Shown one piece after another: positions 54,054 to 62,285 of a stretch of DNA of 64,000 nucleotides (the first letter of the stretch is position 1; every line of letters begins with the position of its first letter). Location of the stretch: NCBI RefSeq assembly GCF_000383595.1, contig NZ_KB911581.1:8515519-8579518 (forward strand), read 5' to 3'. The stretch is from Streptomyces bottropensis ATCC 25435. GTDB lineage: Bacteria > Actinomycetota > Actinomycetes > Streptomycetales > Streptomycetaceae. Below the pieces are notes generated by a model. That model saw nothing but the letters and a program-made list of their open reading frames with translations. It searched no databases and was not told the origin of the DNA. The translations under genes were made by a program, and so were the position numbers.

Positions 54054-54800
54054 TCACTGCCCGGCGAGCGGCGCCCGCAGAACGTCCAGGACGAGCTTGA
54101 GCGAGTTCACGGTGTGCGGGAGAGGTACACCCGCGTCCAGGAGCGCTTTGAGCTTGCGCTCGTTGTGCGCGTAGCCCAGAAAGGGAACCCCCGCGTCGCG
54201 GGCCGCCTCGAAGTCCGTCGGCGCGTCGCCGACCATCAGGGCGCGCGCGGGATCCGCTCCCATCGCGTTGAGGGCCTGGCGCAGGATGTGGGGATGCGGC
54301 TTCATCAGGTCGAGGTCGCGGGTGCGGCCGTACATGTAGGGGAAGCACTCGGCGAGGCCGCGGGTGTCGATGTAACGGGCCGCGGCGAGCGCCGAGTTGT
54401 TGGTCGTGATGGCGAACCTGGCCCGACGGGACCAGGTCCGGATGAGCGGGTCGGCCCAACTGGTGGGGTACGCCTTCGGCGCGGCGGTCAGCTCCTGCTG
54501 GGTGAGCCACTCCTCCAGGTCGACGATGAGGTCGCTGCTGGGGTGACGCCGGCCGAGGCCCAGGAGGACGACCTGCGGGTCCTCCGTGTCGCGCTCCCAC
54601 TCGGTCAGCAGCCCGCCCAGCCCGCGCCGGTCGATCAACTCCACCAGATCGCGAGCCACTTGGTGCGCGGGATGCCCGGAAAACAGTCGACAGATCGGCC
54701 CGTCCAGGTCCCAGAGCACGTAGCGGACGGGGGTGATCAGTTCTCTGAGGGACTCTGTCTGTGCTGTCACCGGTTCAGTCTGCGCCGTATCAGGAGTCAC
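54054..54800 (-). CDS. devB: HAD-family hydrolase DevB
   Basis: 248 residues. HAD motif I is VLWDLDGPICRLF (nucleophile and acid Asp), motif II ITTNNS, motif III Lys in MKPHPHILRQAL and motif IV VGDAPTDFEAARDAGV. Its GTG overlaps the TAG of devA by one base, so it is coupled. In S. coelicolor devA is cotranscribed with a putative phosphatase/hydrolase devB, and both affect aerial development. The substrate is unknown. Upstream in-frame sequence is devA in another frame and not part of this protein. Confidence 0.85.
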   Translation of the reverse strand: MTPDTAQTEPVTAQTESLRELITPVRYVLWDLDGPICRLFSGHPAHQVARDLVELIDRRGLGGLLTEWERDTEDPQVVLLGLGRRHPSSDLIVDLEEWLTQQELTAAPKAYPTSWADPLIRTWSRRARFAITTNNSALAAARYIDTRGLAECFPYMYGRTRDLDLMKPHPHILRQALNAMGADPARALMVGDAPTDFEAARDAGVPFLGYAHNERKLKALLDAGVPLPHTVNSLKLVLDVLRAPLAGQ

Positions 54801-55681
54801 TAGGAGAGTGTCAGGTCCGTCGTGATGGTTTCCCAGAGGGCGTTGAACCATTGCTGGGACTGATCGACGAAGGCCGCGTCGCGGGGTCCCGTCTCCTTCT
54901 CGAAGGAGAACAGGAGCGACTGGGTGCCGAAGGCGTCGTACATCTGCAGGGGGCCGTCCTCCATCTGCTCCTCGCGCTGCATGAGCATGTAGTAGGCGAT
55001 CAGGGCCTCCTGGCCGTTGAGGAGGTACAGCTTGACGGGCGGGGTGAAGGGGAGGGCGCGGAAGGTGACGCGGACGTCGAGCTGGTGGGACGTGCGCAGG
55101 GCCAGGAGGTTGTGGCGCAGGACCCGGATCTGGGCGTTGCGCTGGTCGAGCCAGCGCTTGTGGACCGGGTCCTCGTCGTCCGTGCCCCGCCCCTCCACCG
55201 GGACCGGGAACGCCAGGTTGATCTTCCGGGAGGGCAGGAGGATGCGTACGTCGATGGACTCGGGACGGATCGTGCCCTCGTGGATGCGGCGCACCGGTTC
55301 GCCGAGGGCCATCATCAGGGTCTCGGCGGTGAGACAGGCCGCGTCGACGCGGACGTGCGGTGCGGAGAAGGCCGCGGCGAGGCGGGGGCCGAGGCCCACC
55401 ATCGTGGACTGCGGTGCGTCCCTCGCGGGGTTGAGTGCCTCGGCGACCCTGGGCGGACTCCCCTTGCTCACGTTGCTCAGCAGCCCGTCCTCCTGCAAGG
55501 CACGCAGCGCCTGACGGACCGGGCCGCGCTCCACGCCGAACTCCTCCGCCAGTTCGGCCTGGGTGGGCAGGCGCTCGCCGGGCCTGAGCTCGCCGCCGCG
55601 GATACGGTCCCGCAGGGTGTCGGCGATCTCCTGGGACGAGAGCTTTCTGCTGCCGTTCACTGCAACGTTCTCCTGAGTCAC
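54800..55681 (-). CDS. devA: GntR-family developmental regulator DevA
   Basis: 293 residues. The winged helix lies at about 18-80 (SSQEIADTLRDRIRGGELRPGERLPTQAELAEEFGVERGPVRQAL). A long C-terminal domain is shared with the paralogue at 56119 (NALWETI near the end, FRALPFTPPVKLYLLNG in the middle). Identity and order match devA of S. coelicolor, needed for normal aerial hyphae. The start at GTG 55681 is supported by alignment with devE, where the same GTG and upstream GTTGTA box are conserved. GTG 55660 has an AGGAG site and is an alternative. Confidence 0.88.
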   Translation of the reverse strand: MTQENVAVNGSRKLSSQEIADTLRDRIRGGELRPGERLPTQAELAEEFGVERGPVRQALRALQEDGLLSNVSKGSPPRVAEALNPARDAPQSTMVGLGPRLAAAFSAPHVRVDAACLTAETLMMALGEPVRRIHEGTIRPESIDVRILLPSRKINLAFPVPVEGRGTDDEDPVHKRWLDQRNAQIRVLRHNLLALRTSHQLDVRVTFRALPFTPPVKLYLLNGQEALIAYYMLMQREEQMEDGPLQMYDAFGTQSLLFSFEKETGPRDAAFVDQSQQWFNALWETITTDLTLS

Positions 55682-55766
55682 GACCAAACGGTACAACTCT
55701 CACCCATCTTTGGGGAGTTCAGCGCAAGGTGGTTATAAACCTAGACCAAATGGGAACCATTTAAAC

Positions 55767-55784
55767 GAAGTTGGTTGCCAACTT
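55767..55784. promoter_or_regulatory. 18-nt palindromic element, copy upstream of devA
   Basis: GAAGTTGGTTGCCAACTT contains the perfect inverted repeat AAGTTGG-TTG-CCAACTT. The same 18 nt occur at 57116-57133 upstream of devE. A second conserved patch (CATCTTT-GG-AGTTC, then AAGGTGGTTAT) lies nearer each gene (about 55700-55736 and 57050-57085). Likely a DevA/DevE operator; also upstream of the plus-strand membrane protein. Confidence 0.65.
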
Positions 55785-55854
55785 TCGCGAGTTGGCAGAG
55801 GTACCGACTCTCACCGGCCCCTTGGTCACCCAGCCCCTCGGAGGAGGTACCACC

Positions 55855-56046
55855 ATGCCCGCTGCCCTCGCCCTCGCCTCCGCCCTCGTCGTCGTCGCCC
55901 TCCAGCGCTTCGTCGAGTGGCGCTACGGCACCATGGGAGTCATCGGCCTGCTGTTCCTCACGATCGGGCTGAAGGCCAACAACCACACGTGCAGCTCGAT
56001 CGGCGCGGTCATCCTCGCGCTGATGTTCGCCGGACCCGCGATGTGA
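55855..56046 (+). CDS. 63-aa membrane protein between devA and devE
   Basis: Almost entirely two hydrophobic helices (ALALASALVVVALQRF and MGVIGLLFLTIGLKA) plus a third (AVILALMFAGPAM), with Cys in NNHTCSS. GGAGGAGGT precedes the ATG at 55855 at perfect spacing. An earlier in-frame ATG at 55771 lies inside the dev palindrome and is unlikely. Divergent from devA, convergent with devE. It corresponds by position to the small gene between devA and devE in S. coelicolor; function unknown. Confidence 0.8.
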   Translation: MPAALALASALVVVALQRFVEWRYGTMGVIGLLFLTIGLKANNHTCSSIGAVILALMFAGPAM

Positions 56047-56071
56047 GGCGAGAACGCCCGCTGACCGTGAG

Positions 56072-56093
56072 CGGGTGGCACGCCCGCCACCCG
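56072..56093. terminator. terminator between small membrane gene and devE
   Basis: Stem CGGGTGGC/GCCACCCG with a 6-nt loop. The left arm with its flank (CCGTGAGCGGGTGGCACG) is repeated at 56097-56114. Confidence 0.75.
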
Positions 56094-56118
56094 TACCCGT
56101 GAGCGGGTGGCACGACCC

Positions 56119-57030
56119 TCAGGTCGTCAGCAGCAGGTCCGAACTGATGGTCTCCCACAGCGCGTTGAACCACAGGCCGGACTGCTCGACGAAGGCCGTG
56201 TCCCGCGGGGCCGCGGCCGCATTCCGTTCGAACGCGAACAGCGTGGACTGGGTCCCCTCGGCGTCGTACATCTCCAGCTGCTCACTGTCCACCTCGGCCT
56301 CCTTCCGCTGGACCGTGTAGTACGCGAACAGCGCCTCGCGGCCGTTGAGCAGATACAGCTTCACGGGCGGCGTGAAGGGCAGCGCGCGGAAGGAGACACG
56401 GACGTCGATGCCGTGCGTGGACCGCAGGGCCAGCAGGTTGTGCCTGAGGACCTGCCCCTGCGCGTTGCGCTGGGCGAGCCAGCGGCGCTGCAGCCGGCCG
56501 TCGACCGAGGCGTCGACCGGGGTCGGGAAGGCCAGCGGGATGTCCCGGCTGGGCAGCATCACCCGGACATCGACCCTGGCCGGATCTATGCGCCCCGCGT
56601 GAATCTCGCGCAACGACTCACCCACGGCGAGCGTGAGGGACACGGACGTCAGACACAGGGCGTCGATCCGCACATGCGGGGCCGCGAAGGCGGCGGACAC
56701 GCGCGGGCCGAGCTCCACCATCGTGGGCCGCGGGGCCGCTCCCGGCCCGCCGACGGCCCCCGTTCCCAGGCCCGCGGCGACGGTCGCCGGACTGCCCTTG
56801 GAGACGTTGGTGAGCAGGTGCTCCGACTGCAGGACACGCAGGGCCTGCCGTACGGCCCCGCGCTCCACGCCGAACTCGTCGGCCAGCTTCGCCTGGGTGG
56901 GCATGCGCTGTCCCGGTCGCAGCTCGCCGGACCTGATCCGGCCGCGCAACACGTCGGCCACCTCGTGGTGTGACCTCTGGGGCCGCTGTGACGACTTCCG
57001 CCCATCGACGGCCGTGCGTTCCCGCTCCAC
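56119..57030 (-). CDS. devE: GntR-family regulator DevE (DevA paralogue)
   Basis: 303 residues. The HTH is SHHEVADVLRGRIRSGELRPGQRMPTQAKLADEFGVERGAVRQAL. The C-terminal domain parallels DevA block by block (RVLPSR-type core, LRHNLLALRSTHGIDVRVSFRALPFTPPVKLYLLNGREALFAYY). Known from S. coelicolor as the devA duplicate with a distinct developmental role. GTG 57030 aligns with the DevA start; the TTG at 57036 is less likely. No ribosome site is seen in front of either, and a GTTGTA box nearby suggests a very short leader. Confidence 0.88.
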   Translation of the reverse strand: MERERTAVDGRKSSQRPQRSHHEVADVLRGRIRSGELRPGQRMPTQAKLADEFGVERGAVRQALRVLQSEHLLTNVSKGSPATVAAGLGTGAVGGPGAAPRPTMVELGPRVSAAFAAPHVRIDALCLTSVSLTLAVGESLREIHAGRIDPARVDVRVMLPSRDIPLAFPTPVDASVDGRLQRRWLAQRNAQGQVLRHNLLALRSTHGIDVRVSFRALPFTPPVKLYLLNGREALFAYYTVQRKEAEVDSEQLEMYDAEGTQSTLFAFERNAAAAPRDTAFVEQSGLWFNALWETISSDLLLTT

Positions 57031-57115
57031 GAACAAACACTACAACTTCTCGCCATCTTTAGGCAGTTCGTGGGAAGGTGGTTATGAGACGACTCCAAGA
57101 GGACATAAGTATGGT

Positions 57116-57133
57116 GAAGTTGGTTGCCAACTT
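57116..57133. promoter_or_regulatory. 18-nt palindromic element, copy upstream of devE
   Basis: Identical to 55767-55784 in sequence and in distance class, about 90 nt from the start codon. The flanking sequence is only partly conserved, so the palindrome itself is under selection or was carried in the duplication and retained. Confidence 0.65.
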
Positions 57134-57228
57134 CCACAACATGGTCGAACCTTGGGACTGTTGGTGACACCGAGACCGACCGATCGACCTCTCCTCCGGA
57201 GGGGAGCCGGGAGTCCGACCGGTCCGCA

Positions 57229-57280
57229 CAGCCACAACTGAATGGATCAGCCACAACTGAATGCGCAGCCACAACTGAAC
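57229..57280. repeat. three direct repeats upstream of devE
   Basis: CAGCCACAACTGAA(T/C) occurs at 57229, 57248 and 57266, spaced 19 and 18 bp, about 200 bp upstream of devE. It is AT-richer than the surroundings. Nothing else is seen between devE and the acetyltransferase. Confidence 0.85.
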
Positions 57281-57321
57281 AGCTACGGATTCCGCACACA
57301 CGCACACACACCACGAAAGGT

Positions 57322-58611
57322 TCAGAAGATGTCCGGGCACCACGGTCGCCTGGACGTCCGCAGCAGGGCGTCGGCTACGGAGGCGGCGCCCTTCCGCTGT
57401 TCCCGGACCCTGCCGAGCGCGCCGAGCCGTACCGCCGACTCGTCGCCCAGCCACAGCGCCGCCAGGTCCGAGGCCTCCAGCACGAGGTCCCCGTCCTCGC
57501 TCGTCGGCACACAGCTCACGCCGTCCGGGCCCGCGTCCAGGCGGTAGCGCCCGTCCGCGAAGCCGCCCGCGTCGACGACCTCCAGCACCAGCGTCCCGGT
57601 CCCGGCGTACGTACGCGCCTCCAGCGCCCGTACGACGTCCAGGATCCGCACCCACAGCCAGTCCGCCTGCGTGGTGACGCTCACGGCGCGCGGGTCGGGG
57701 AAGAAGTGCGGCAGGAGGTCGTCGGGGGCCCGCCAGCCGGACTTGACCTTGGTGATCCAGTCGATCGAGCAGAGGTAGTGCCACAGGGCGCGCTCGGCGG
57801 CCGGGGTCGTCGCGATCAGCCAGTTGACGTCGGCCGTGTTCTGCGGCTGCTTCATCTGCCAGCTGTCGTCCGTCTCGTACGAGACGAGCCCCTCGACCTC
57901 ACCTGCCGCCGAGCGGTACACCGCGTAGAACGGGTCGGTCCAGGAGGAACTGGTGCGCAGGTCCCCCGTGTTGACCCGCCACCAACGCTCGTCGCGGCTC
58001 ACCGCGCCCGGCTGGGAGTGGCGGAGGCGGTCGTGGAGGGCGGGGCCGAGGGCGCGTACGGCCGCGCCGTCGACGAGGTCGACCCGGCCGCCGTCCGCCG
58101 GGCCGGACCAGCGGGGGTCCAGGCCGGTGCGGGGGACGTCGACGGTCCACTCTGTGGTCCAGGTGGCGGGGCCGAAGCCGTAGCGGCCGTAGATCGGGTA
58201 CTCGGCGGCGATCAGGGTGGCGACGACGTCGCCGCGTTCCTTCGCGGCGGTGAGGTCGTGGGCCATCATCCGGGTGAGGAGGCCCCGGCGGCGGTGGGTG
58301 GGGCTGACCGTGACGTTCGAGATGGCGTCGGCGGGGACGGTCCGGCCGCCGACGACCGTCAGTTCCTGGGGGAACGAGCGGAAGGTCGCGACCACCTGGG
58401 TGGTGTCGGTGGGGGTGAGGGGGGTGTGCGCACGGGACGCGTCCAGCGCGGCGAGGGTGCGGGACGGCTCGATGTGGGACGAGCGGTCCTTGAGCTCCTG
58501 GGGGGAGAGGGATTCCGGGGGACGGAGGAATCCGGTGTTCAGGGCGTTCAGCCAGGCCGGGATCTCGTCCTCGGTGACGGGGCGTACGGCTATGTCGTGG
58601 GAGGAGCTCAT
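57322..58611 (-). CDS. Eis-like GNAT acetyltransferase with SCP2-type C-terminus
   Basis: 429 residues, close to Eis family length (about 400-415). The N-terminal GNAT domain has ISNVTVSPTHRRRGLLTRMMAHDLTAAKERGDVVATLIAAEYPIYGRYGFG with the R-R-R-G-L-L acetyl-CoA loop. A second degenerate GNAT domain follows, then a sterol-carrier-like domain (LVLEVVDAGGFADGRYRLDAGPDG) and the C-terminal CPDIF, whose carboxylate acts as general base in Eis. Some members acetylate aminoglycosides or lysines; this substrate is unknown. Confidence 0.9.
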   Translation of the reverse strand: MSSSHDIAVRPVTEDEIPAWLNALNTGFLRPPESLSPQELKDRSSHIEPSRTLAALDASRAHTPLTPTDTTQVVATFRSFPQELTVVGGRTVPADAISNVTVSPTHRRRGLLTRMMAHDLTAAKERGDVVATLIAAEYPIYGRYGFGPATWTTEWTVDVPRTGLDPRWSGPADGGRVDLVDGAAVRALGPALHDRLRHSQPGAVSRDERWWRVNTGDLRTSSSWTDPFYAVYRSAAGEVEGLVSYETDDSWQMKQPQNTADVNWLIATTPAAERALWHYLCSIDWITKVKSGWRAPDDLLPHFFPDPRAVSVTTQADWLWVRILDVVRALEARTYAGTGTLVLEVVDAGGFADGRYRLDAGPDGVSCVPTSEDGDLVLEASDLAALWLGDESAVRLGALGRVREQRKGAASVADALLRTSRRPWCPDIF

Positions 58612-58690
58612 GGGGCCACGCTAGGGGGCGGCCCGCGGTGTGTCTCGGGGATTTTCCCGCCCCGCCGGTGCGGGGAGACGGGGCTTCTCA

Positions 58691-58710
58691 CGCAGTTCCC
58701 CCGCGCCCCT
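58691..58710. repeat. dispersed Streptomyces intergenic motif, copy 2
   Basis: On the minus strand AGGGGCGCGGGGGAACTGCG, near-identical to the copy at 25615 and placed between two genes. Confidence 0.5.
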
Positions 58711-58732
58711 GGAAGGGCGCGGGGTCCGGCGG

Positions 58733-59350
58733 TCAGATGAGCAGGTCGTCCACCTGGGCCTCGCCCTCCCGGTAGCGGCGGGCGATCTCGGCGCTGCAGT
58801 CGTCCGCGGTGCGCTGGAGGCGCTGGCGGCGGCCGGAGATCTGCTGCTCGTGGTGGACGAGACGGGCGAGGCCGACGGTGAGTTCGTCGTCGGTGCGGGC
58901 CCGGAGGTCGGAGAGTTCGACCTCGTCCAGCATCTCGGCGGCGAGCCGGCGGTGCTCCTCGCCGTACGGCGTGCCCACGGTGACGTGCCGGGCCGAGGAA
59001 CGGTGCCGGGCCGGGGCGTCCGTGAGGATCGCCGAGAGGCGGTCCACGAGCGCCGCCGGGTCCGCCGCGCCGCCCCGGCGGGCCAGTTCGGCGCGCAGGA
59101 TGTCGATACGGCCCTGGAGCAGCCGCCGCAGATAGCTGAGGTCGGCCTCGTCCCGCTGGGCGTCCCGGCGCAGGGTGCGCAGTTCGGGCAGCCGCAGCCG
59201 GGACAGTTCGTGCCCGGCCTGGTCCGGCGGCGGCAGCGGTGCGCTGTCCGTGCGCTGGACCGGTGGCCGGCGGATACCGGGGCCGGGCCCCGGGGTCGTA
59301 CGGGTGGACGTCGCAGTCCCCGGGGGCTGCCCAAAACTCGATGTGCTCAT
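58733..59350 (-). CDS. rsiG: c-di-GMP-dependent anti-sigma factor RsiG (AmfC)
   Basis: 205 residues. RsiG holds sigma-WhiG inactive when loaded with c-di-GMP, delaying sporulation. The binding motif E-X3-S-X2-R-X3-Q-X3-D is exact in EADLSYLRRLLQGRID. A second copy is seen as EVELSDLRARTD, where the Gln position is Asp. The rest is helical (LVHHEQQISGRRQRLQRT) with a Pro-rich N-terminus. ATG 59350 has GAGG close by. Formerly annotated amfC in Streptomyces. Confidence 0.92.
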   Translation of the reverse strand: MSTSSFGQPPGTATSTRTTPGPGPGIRRPPVQRTDSAPLPPPDQAGHELSRLRLPELRTLRRDAQRDEADLSYLRRLLQGRIDILRAELARRGGAADPAALVDRLSAILTDAPARHRSSARHVTVGTPYGEEHRRLAAEMLDEVELSDLRARTDDELTVGLARLVHHEQQISGRRQRLQRTADDCSAEIARRYREGEAQVDDLLI

Positions 59351-59566
59351 GCGCCTCAACCGTCCCCTCGACCGGTGTGTGTGAGCATCGTGCCACTCTC
59401 TGTGGTCACTAGGTGACCGAGTCCCCGCGATCCACCCCAGATGGTCGGTAATGGATCAATGAGAAAGACCGGGCAAAGCGCTCCGCAAACCCCGGTGATC
59501 ACGAACCCCCCGTAAGAGGGACCCCCTCGCACACGGTTGATGGACGCCGACGGCATGATGGTCGGC

Positions 59567-59992
59567 ATGCGTGCGGTGGTGCAGAGGGTCGACGGCGCGA
59601 GTGTGGTCGTCGACGGTGAGACGGTCGGCGAGATCCAGGGCGAGGGATTGTGCGTCCTCGTCGGGGTGACGCACGACGACACCAAGGAGAAGGCGGCGCA
59701 GCTGGCCCGCAAGCTGTGGTCCGTGCGGATGCTGCACGACGAGAGGTCGTGCAGCGATGTGGACGCGCCGTTGCTGGTGATCAGCCAGTTCACGCTGTAC
59801 GGCGACGCGCGCAAGGGCCGCCGGCCCACCTGGAACGCGGCGGCGCCCGGCGACATCGCCGAGCCGCTGGTGGAGGAGGTCGTCGCACAGTTGCGGGCCC
59901 TGGGGGCGACCGTGGCCACGGGGCGGTTCGGGGCGAGCATGCGGGTCGGGCTGACGAACGACGGGCCCTTCACGGTGCTGCTGGAGATGTAG
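59567..59992 (+). CDS. dtd: D-aminoacyl-tRNA deacylase
   Basis: 141 residues. RAVVQRVDGASVVVDGETVGEIQGEGLCVLVGV opens the fold. SQFTLYGDARKGRRP and TNDGPFTVLLEM are the two signature motifs forming the active site across the dimer. It hydrolyses D-amino acids from tRNA. The start at ATG 59567 fits the family; the open frame begins 30 nt earlier. Confidence 0.96.
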   Translation: MRAVVQRVDGASVVVDGETVGEIQGEGLCVLVGVTHDDTKEKAAQLARKLWSVRMLHDERSCSDVDAPLLVISQFTLYGDARKGRRPTWNAAAPGDIAEPLVEEVVAQLRALGATVATGRFGASMRVGLTNDGPFTVLLEM

Positions 59993-60123
59993 GACGCGGG
60001 GCCGCCACGGGACGGGCGGGGCAGGGGGCGCAACCCGGCGCGCGAAGGCCGCCGGATCCACCCGGCCGCCCCCGCGTCACCACGGAGCATTTCGGAGCAC
60101 CACGGCCCAGAACCCCACCCGTA

Positions 60124-60184
60124 CGGCCCATACGGCCCCTGCGGCCGATACGGCTCCTACGGCTCCTACGGCTCCTACGGCTCG
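60124..60184. repeat. 9-bp tandem repeat at the ygfZ 3' end
   Basis: CGGCTCCTA is repeated exactly three times (60151-60177) after diverged units such as CGGCCCATA. The ygfZ stop codon is formed within the array. Confidence 0.85.
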
Positions 60185-61140
60185 ACCACCGTCTCCTGTG
60201 CCGCCGCCGTCGTGTCCGCCATCAGCCGCGCGTCGACCGGCACGTTGCGCTTGATCAGCGCGAGGGCCACCGGGCCCAGCTCGTGGTGGCGTACGGACGT
60301 CGTGATGAAGCCGAGCTTGCGGCCGTCGGGACCGTCGTCGGCGAGGCGCAGTTCCGCGCCGCGCGGCGGGAGGTGGACCTCGCTGCCGTCGAGGTGGAGG
60401 AAGACCAGACGACGCGGGGGCTTGCCCAGGTTCTGGACGCGGGCGACGGTCTCCTGACCCCGGTAGCAGCCCTTCTGTAGATGCACCGCCGTGCCGATCC
60501 AGCCCAGCTCGTGCGGGATGGTGCGGTGGTCGGTCTCGAAGCCGAGGCGGGGGCGGTGGTGCTCGACCCGCAGCGCCTCGTACGCGAGGAGACCCACCGC
60601 GGGGCCCGCCGTGTCCGCGTACGACTCCAGGTCGGCGCGCGGCAGGAACAGATCGCGGCCGTACGGGGTCTCGCGGACGACCGTGCCCTGCGGGATCTCG
60701 GTGATGGAACCGGCCGGGAGGTGGACGACCGCGAAGTCGTCCGTCCGGTCGGCCACGTCGACCCGGTTGAAGAACTTCATCGACTCCAGGTAGGCGAGCA
60801 GCGCCTGCCGGGTGCCGGGTTCGACATGGATCCAGACGGTGGTGCCGTCGTCGACCAGGTAGAGCGCGTGCTCGATGTGGCCGTTGGCGGAGAGGATCAG
60901 CGCCTCGGTGGCCTCACCCGTGGGCAGTTCGCTGACGTGCTGGGTGAGGAGCAGGTGCAGCCAGCTGAGCCGGTCCTCGCCGGTGACGGTCAGGACACCC
61001 CGGTGGGAGAGGTCGACGAATCCGGTGCCGTCGGCGAGTGCGCGCTGTTCGCGGAACAGGTCGCCGTAGTGCGCGGCGACACCTTCGTCCACCCCCTCGG
61101 CGGAGACGGCGCCGGGCAGGGACAGCAGAGGGCTTTTCAT
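60175..61140 (-). CDS. ygfZ: folate-binding Fe-S biogenesis protein YgfZ/GcvT-like
   Basis: 321 residues. FVDLSHRGVLTVTGEDRLSWLHLLLTQHV and the signature KGCYRGQETVAR with its conserved Cys are diagnostic. The family helps repair or assemble some Fe-S enzymes using tetrahydrofolate. ATG at 61140, 9 bp from the nur stop, so it follows nur on the same strand. Confidence 0.94.
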   Translation of the reverse strand: MKSPLLSLPGAVSAEGVDEGVAAHYGDLFREQRALADGTGFVDLSHRGVLTVTGEDRLSWLHLLLTQHVSELPTGEATEALILSANGHIEHALYLVDDGTTVWIHVEPGTRQALLAYLESMKFFNRVDVADRTDDFAVVHLPAGSITEIPQGTVVRETPYGRDLFLPRADLESYADTAGPAVGLLAYEALRVEHHRPRLGFETDHRTIPHELGWIGTAVHLQKGCYRGQETVARVQNLGKPPRRLVFLHLDGSEVHLPPRGAELRLADDGPDGRKLGFITTSVRHHELGPVALALIKRNVPVDARLMADTTAAAQETVVEP

Positions 61141-61149
61141 ACGCCAAGC

Positions 61150-61662
61150 CTACGACTCGGTAGTTGAACCCTTGGACGTCGATCCCTGGGAAACCGGTGC
61201 CCCGGGGGTCGAACCCTCGGAGGGCGAACCCTTGGCGCGCGCGGCCTTGCGCGAGCAGTCCTGGCAGCGGCCGAAGATCGCGAAGTGCTTCATGTCGGTG
61301 TCGAAGCCGAACGTCTCGCGCAGCTTGGCCGTGAAGTCGGCCGCCACCGACACGTCCGCCTCGATCACGTCCGTGCAGTCCCGGCAGACGAGGTGGAGGT
61401 GATGGTGCCGGTCCGCCAGGTGGTACGTCGGCGCGCCGTGCCCCAGATGGGCATGGCTGACCAGCCCCAGCTCCTCCAGCAGCTCCAGGGTCCGGTAGAC
61501 CGTCGAGATGTTGACCCCCGACGCCGTCCTGCGGACCTCCACGAGGATGTCGTCGGGGGTCGCGTGCTCCAGGGTGTCCACGGCTTCGAGCACGAGCTGC
61601 CGCTGCGGCGTCAGCCGGTAGCCGCGCTGCCTGAGGTCACTCTTCCAGTCGGTGCTCACCAC
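61150..61662 (-). CDS. nur: nickel-responsive Fur-family regulator Nur
   Basis: 170 residues. The winged helix (LRQRGYRLTPQRQLVLEAV, SGVNISTVYRTLELLEELGLV) and the metal-binding region (HLGHGAPTYHLADRHHHLHLVCRDCTDVIEAD) match S. coelicolor Nur, which in nickel represses sodF and nickel uptake and favours Ni-SOD. A second CXXC (GRCQDCS) precedes a Ser/Gly/Thr tail longer than usual, with GST repeats. The start is one of two adjacent GTG codons with GAGG close by, so the leader is very short. Confidence 0.93.
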   Translation of the reverse strand: MVSTDWKSDLRQRGYRLTPQRQLVLEAVDTLEHATPDDILVEVRRTASGVNISTVYRTLELLEELGLVSHAHLGHGAPTYHLADRHHHLHLVCRDCTDVIEADVSVAADFTAKLRETFGFDTDMKHFAIFGRCQDCSRKAARAKGSPSEGSTPGAPVSQGSTSKGSTTES

Positions 61663-61678
61663 ACCTCAGAGTCTAGGA

Positions 61679-62254
61679 CTACTTGAAGAACGCGATGCCG
61701 TCGTCCGGCATGTCGTCCGGCAGGGCCTTCGCCCAGCGTTCGACGTCCTCGGGGGTGACGACCTTCTTCAGGTGCGCGGACATGTAGGGCCGCAGCTCGA
61801 CGTCGGGCGTCGCCTTCTCGCCGACCCACATCAGGTCGCTGTGCACATAGCCGTACAGCCGCTTGCCGCCGCTGTAGGGCCCCGAGGCCGCCGTACGCGC
61901 GACCGCGTCCGTGACCACGTCGATCTGCGGCTTCTGCTTGGCCAGCTCGCCGTACCAGACCTCGACGACGCCGTCGTCACGGGTCATGACGATCTCGACC
62001 TTGCGGTCGGCGTCGATGCGCCAGAAGCCGGACTCGGTCTCCAGCGGACGGACCTTGTTGCCGTCCTTGTCCAGCACCCAGGTGTGGGAGTGGTACTCCA
62101 GGAAGTCCCGGCCGTCGTGGGAGAAGGTGACCTCCTGGCCGAAGTTGCACTTCTCGGCACCGGGGAAGTCGTGGACGCCCGCGCCCGCCCAGTCGCCGAG
62201 CAGAAAGGCGAGGGGGACGAGGTCCTTGTGCAGGTCGGACGGGATCTCGATCAT
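61679..62254 (-). CDS. FABP-family/nitrobindin-like heme-binding protein
   Basis: 191 residues, a ten-stranded beta-barrel of the DUF1794 family: FLLGDWAGAGVHDFPG, FLEYHSHTWVLD, LETESGFWRI, and the distal MSAHLKKV, with conserved His. Nitrobindins bind ferric heme and scavenge peroxynitrite. It starts 16 bp from nur in the same direction and is usual next to it in Streptomyces. Confidence 0.9.
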   Translation of the reverse strand: MIEIPSDLHKDLVPLAFLLGDWAGAGVHDFPGAEKCNFGQEVTFSHDGRDFLEYHSHTWVLDKDGNKVRPLETESGFWRIDADRKVEIVMTRDDGVVEVWYGELAKQKPQIDVVTDAVARTAASGPYSGGKRLYGYVHSDLMWVGEKATPDVELRPYMSAHLKKVVTPEDVERWAKALPDDMPDDGIAFFK

Positions 62255-62285
62255 GAGTGGCGTTCCTGGATGTCCTCGACGTGGG

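Noticed and set aside
57141..57167. 8-codon ORF with two Trp codons after the devE palindrome (attenuator idea)
   Set aside because: Not conserved at the devA copy, no ribosome site, and no trp gene downstream.
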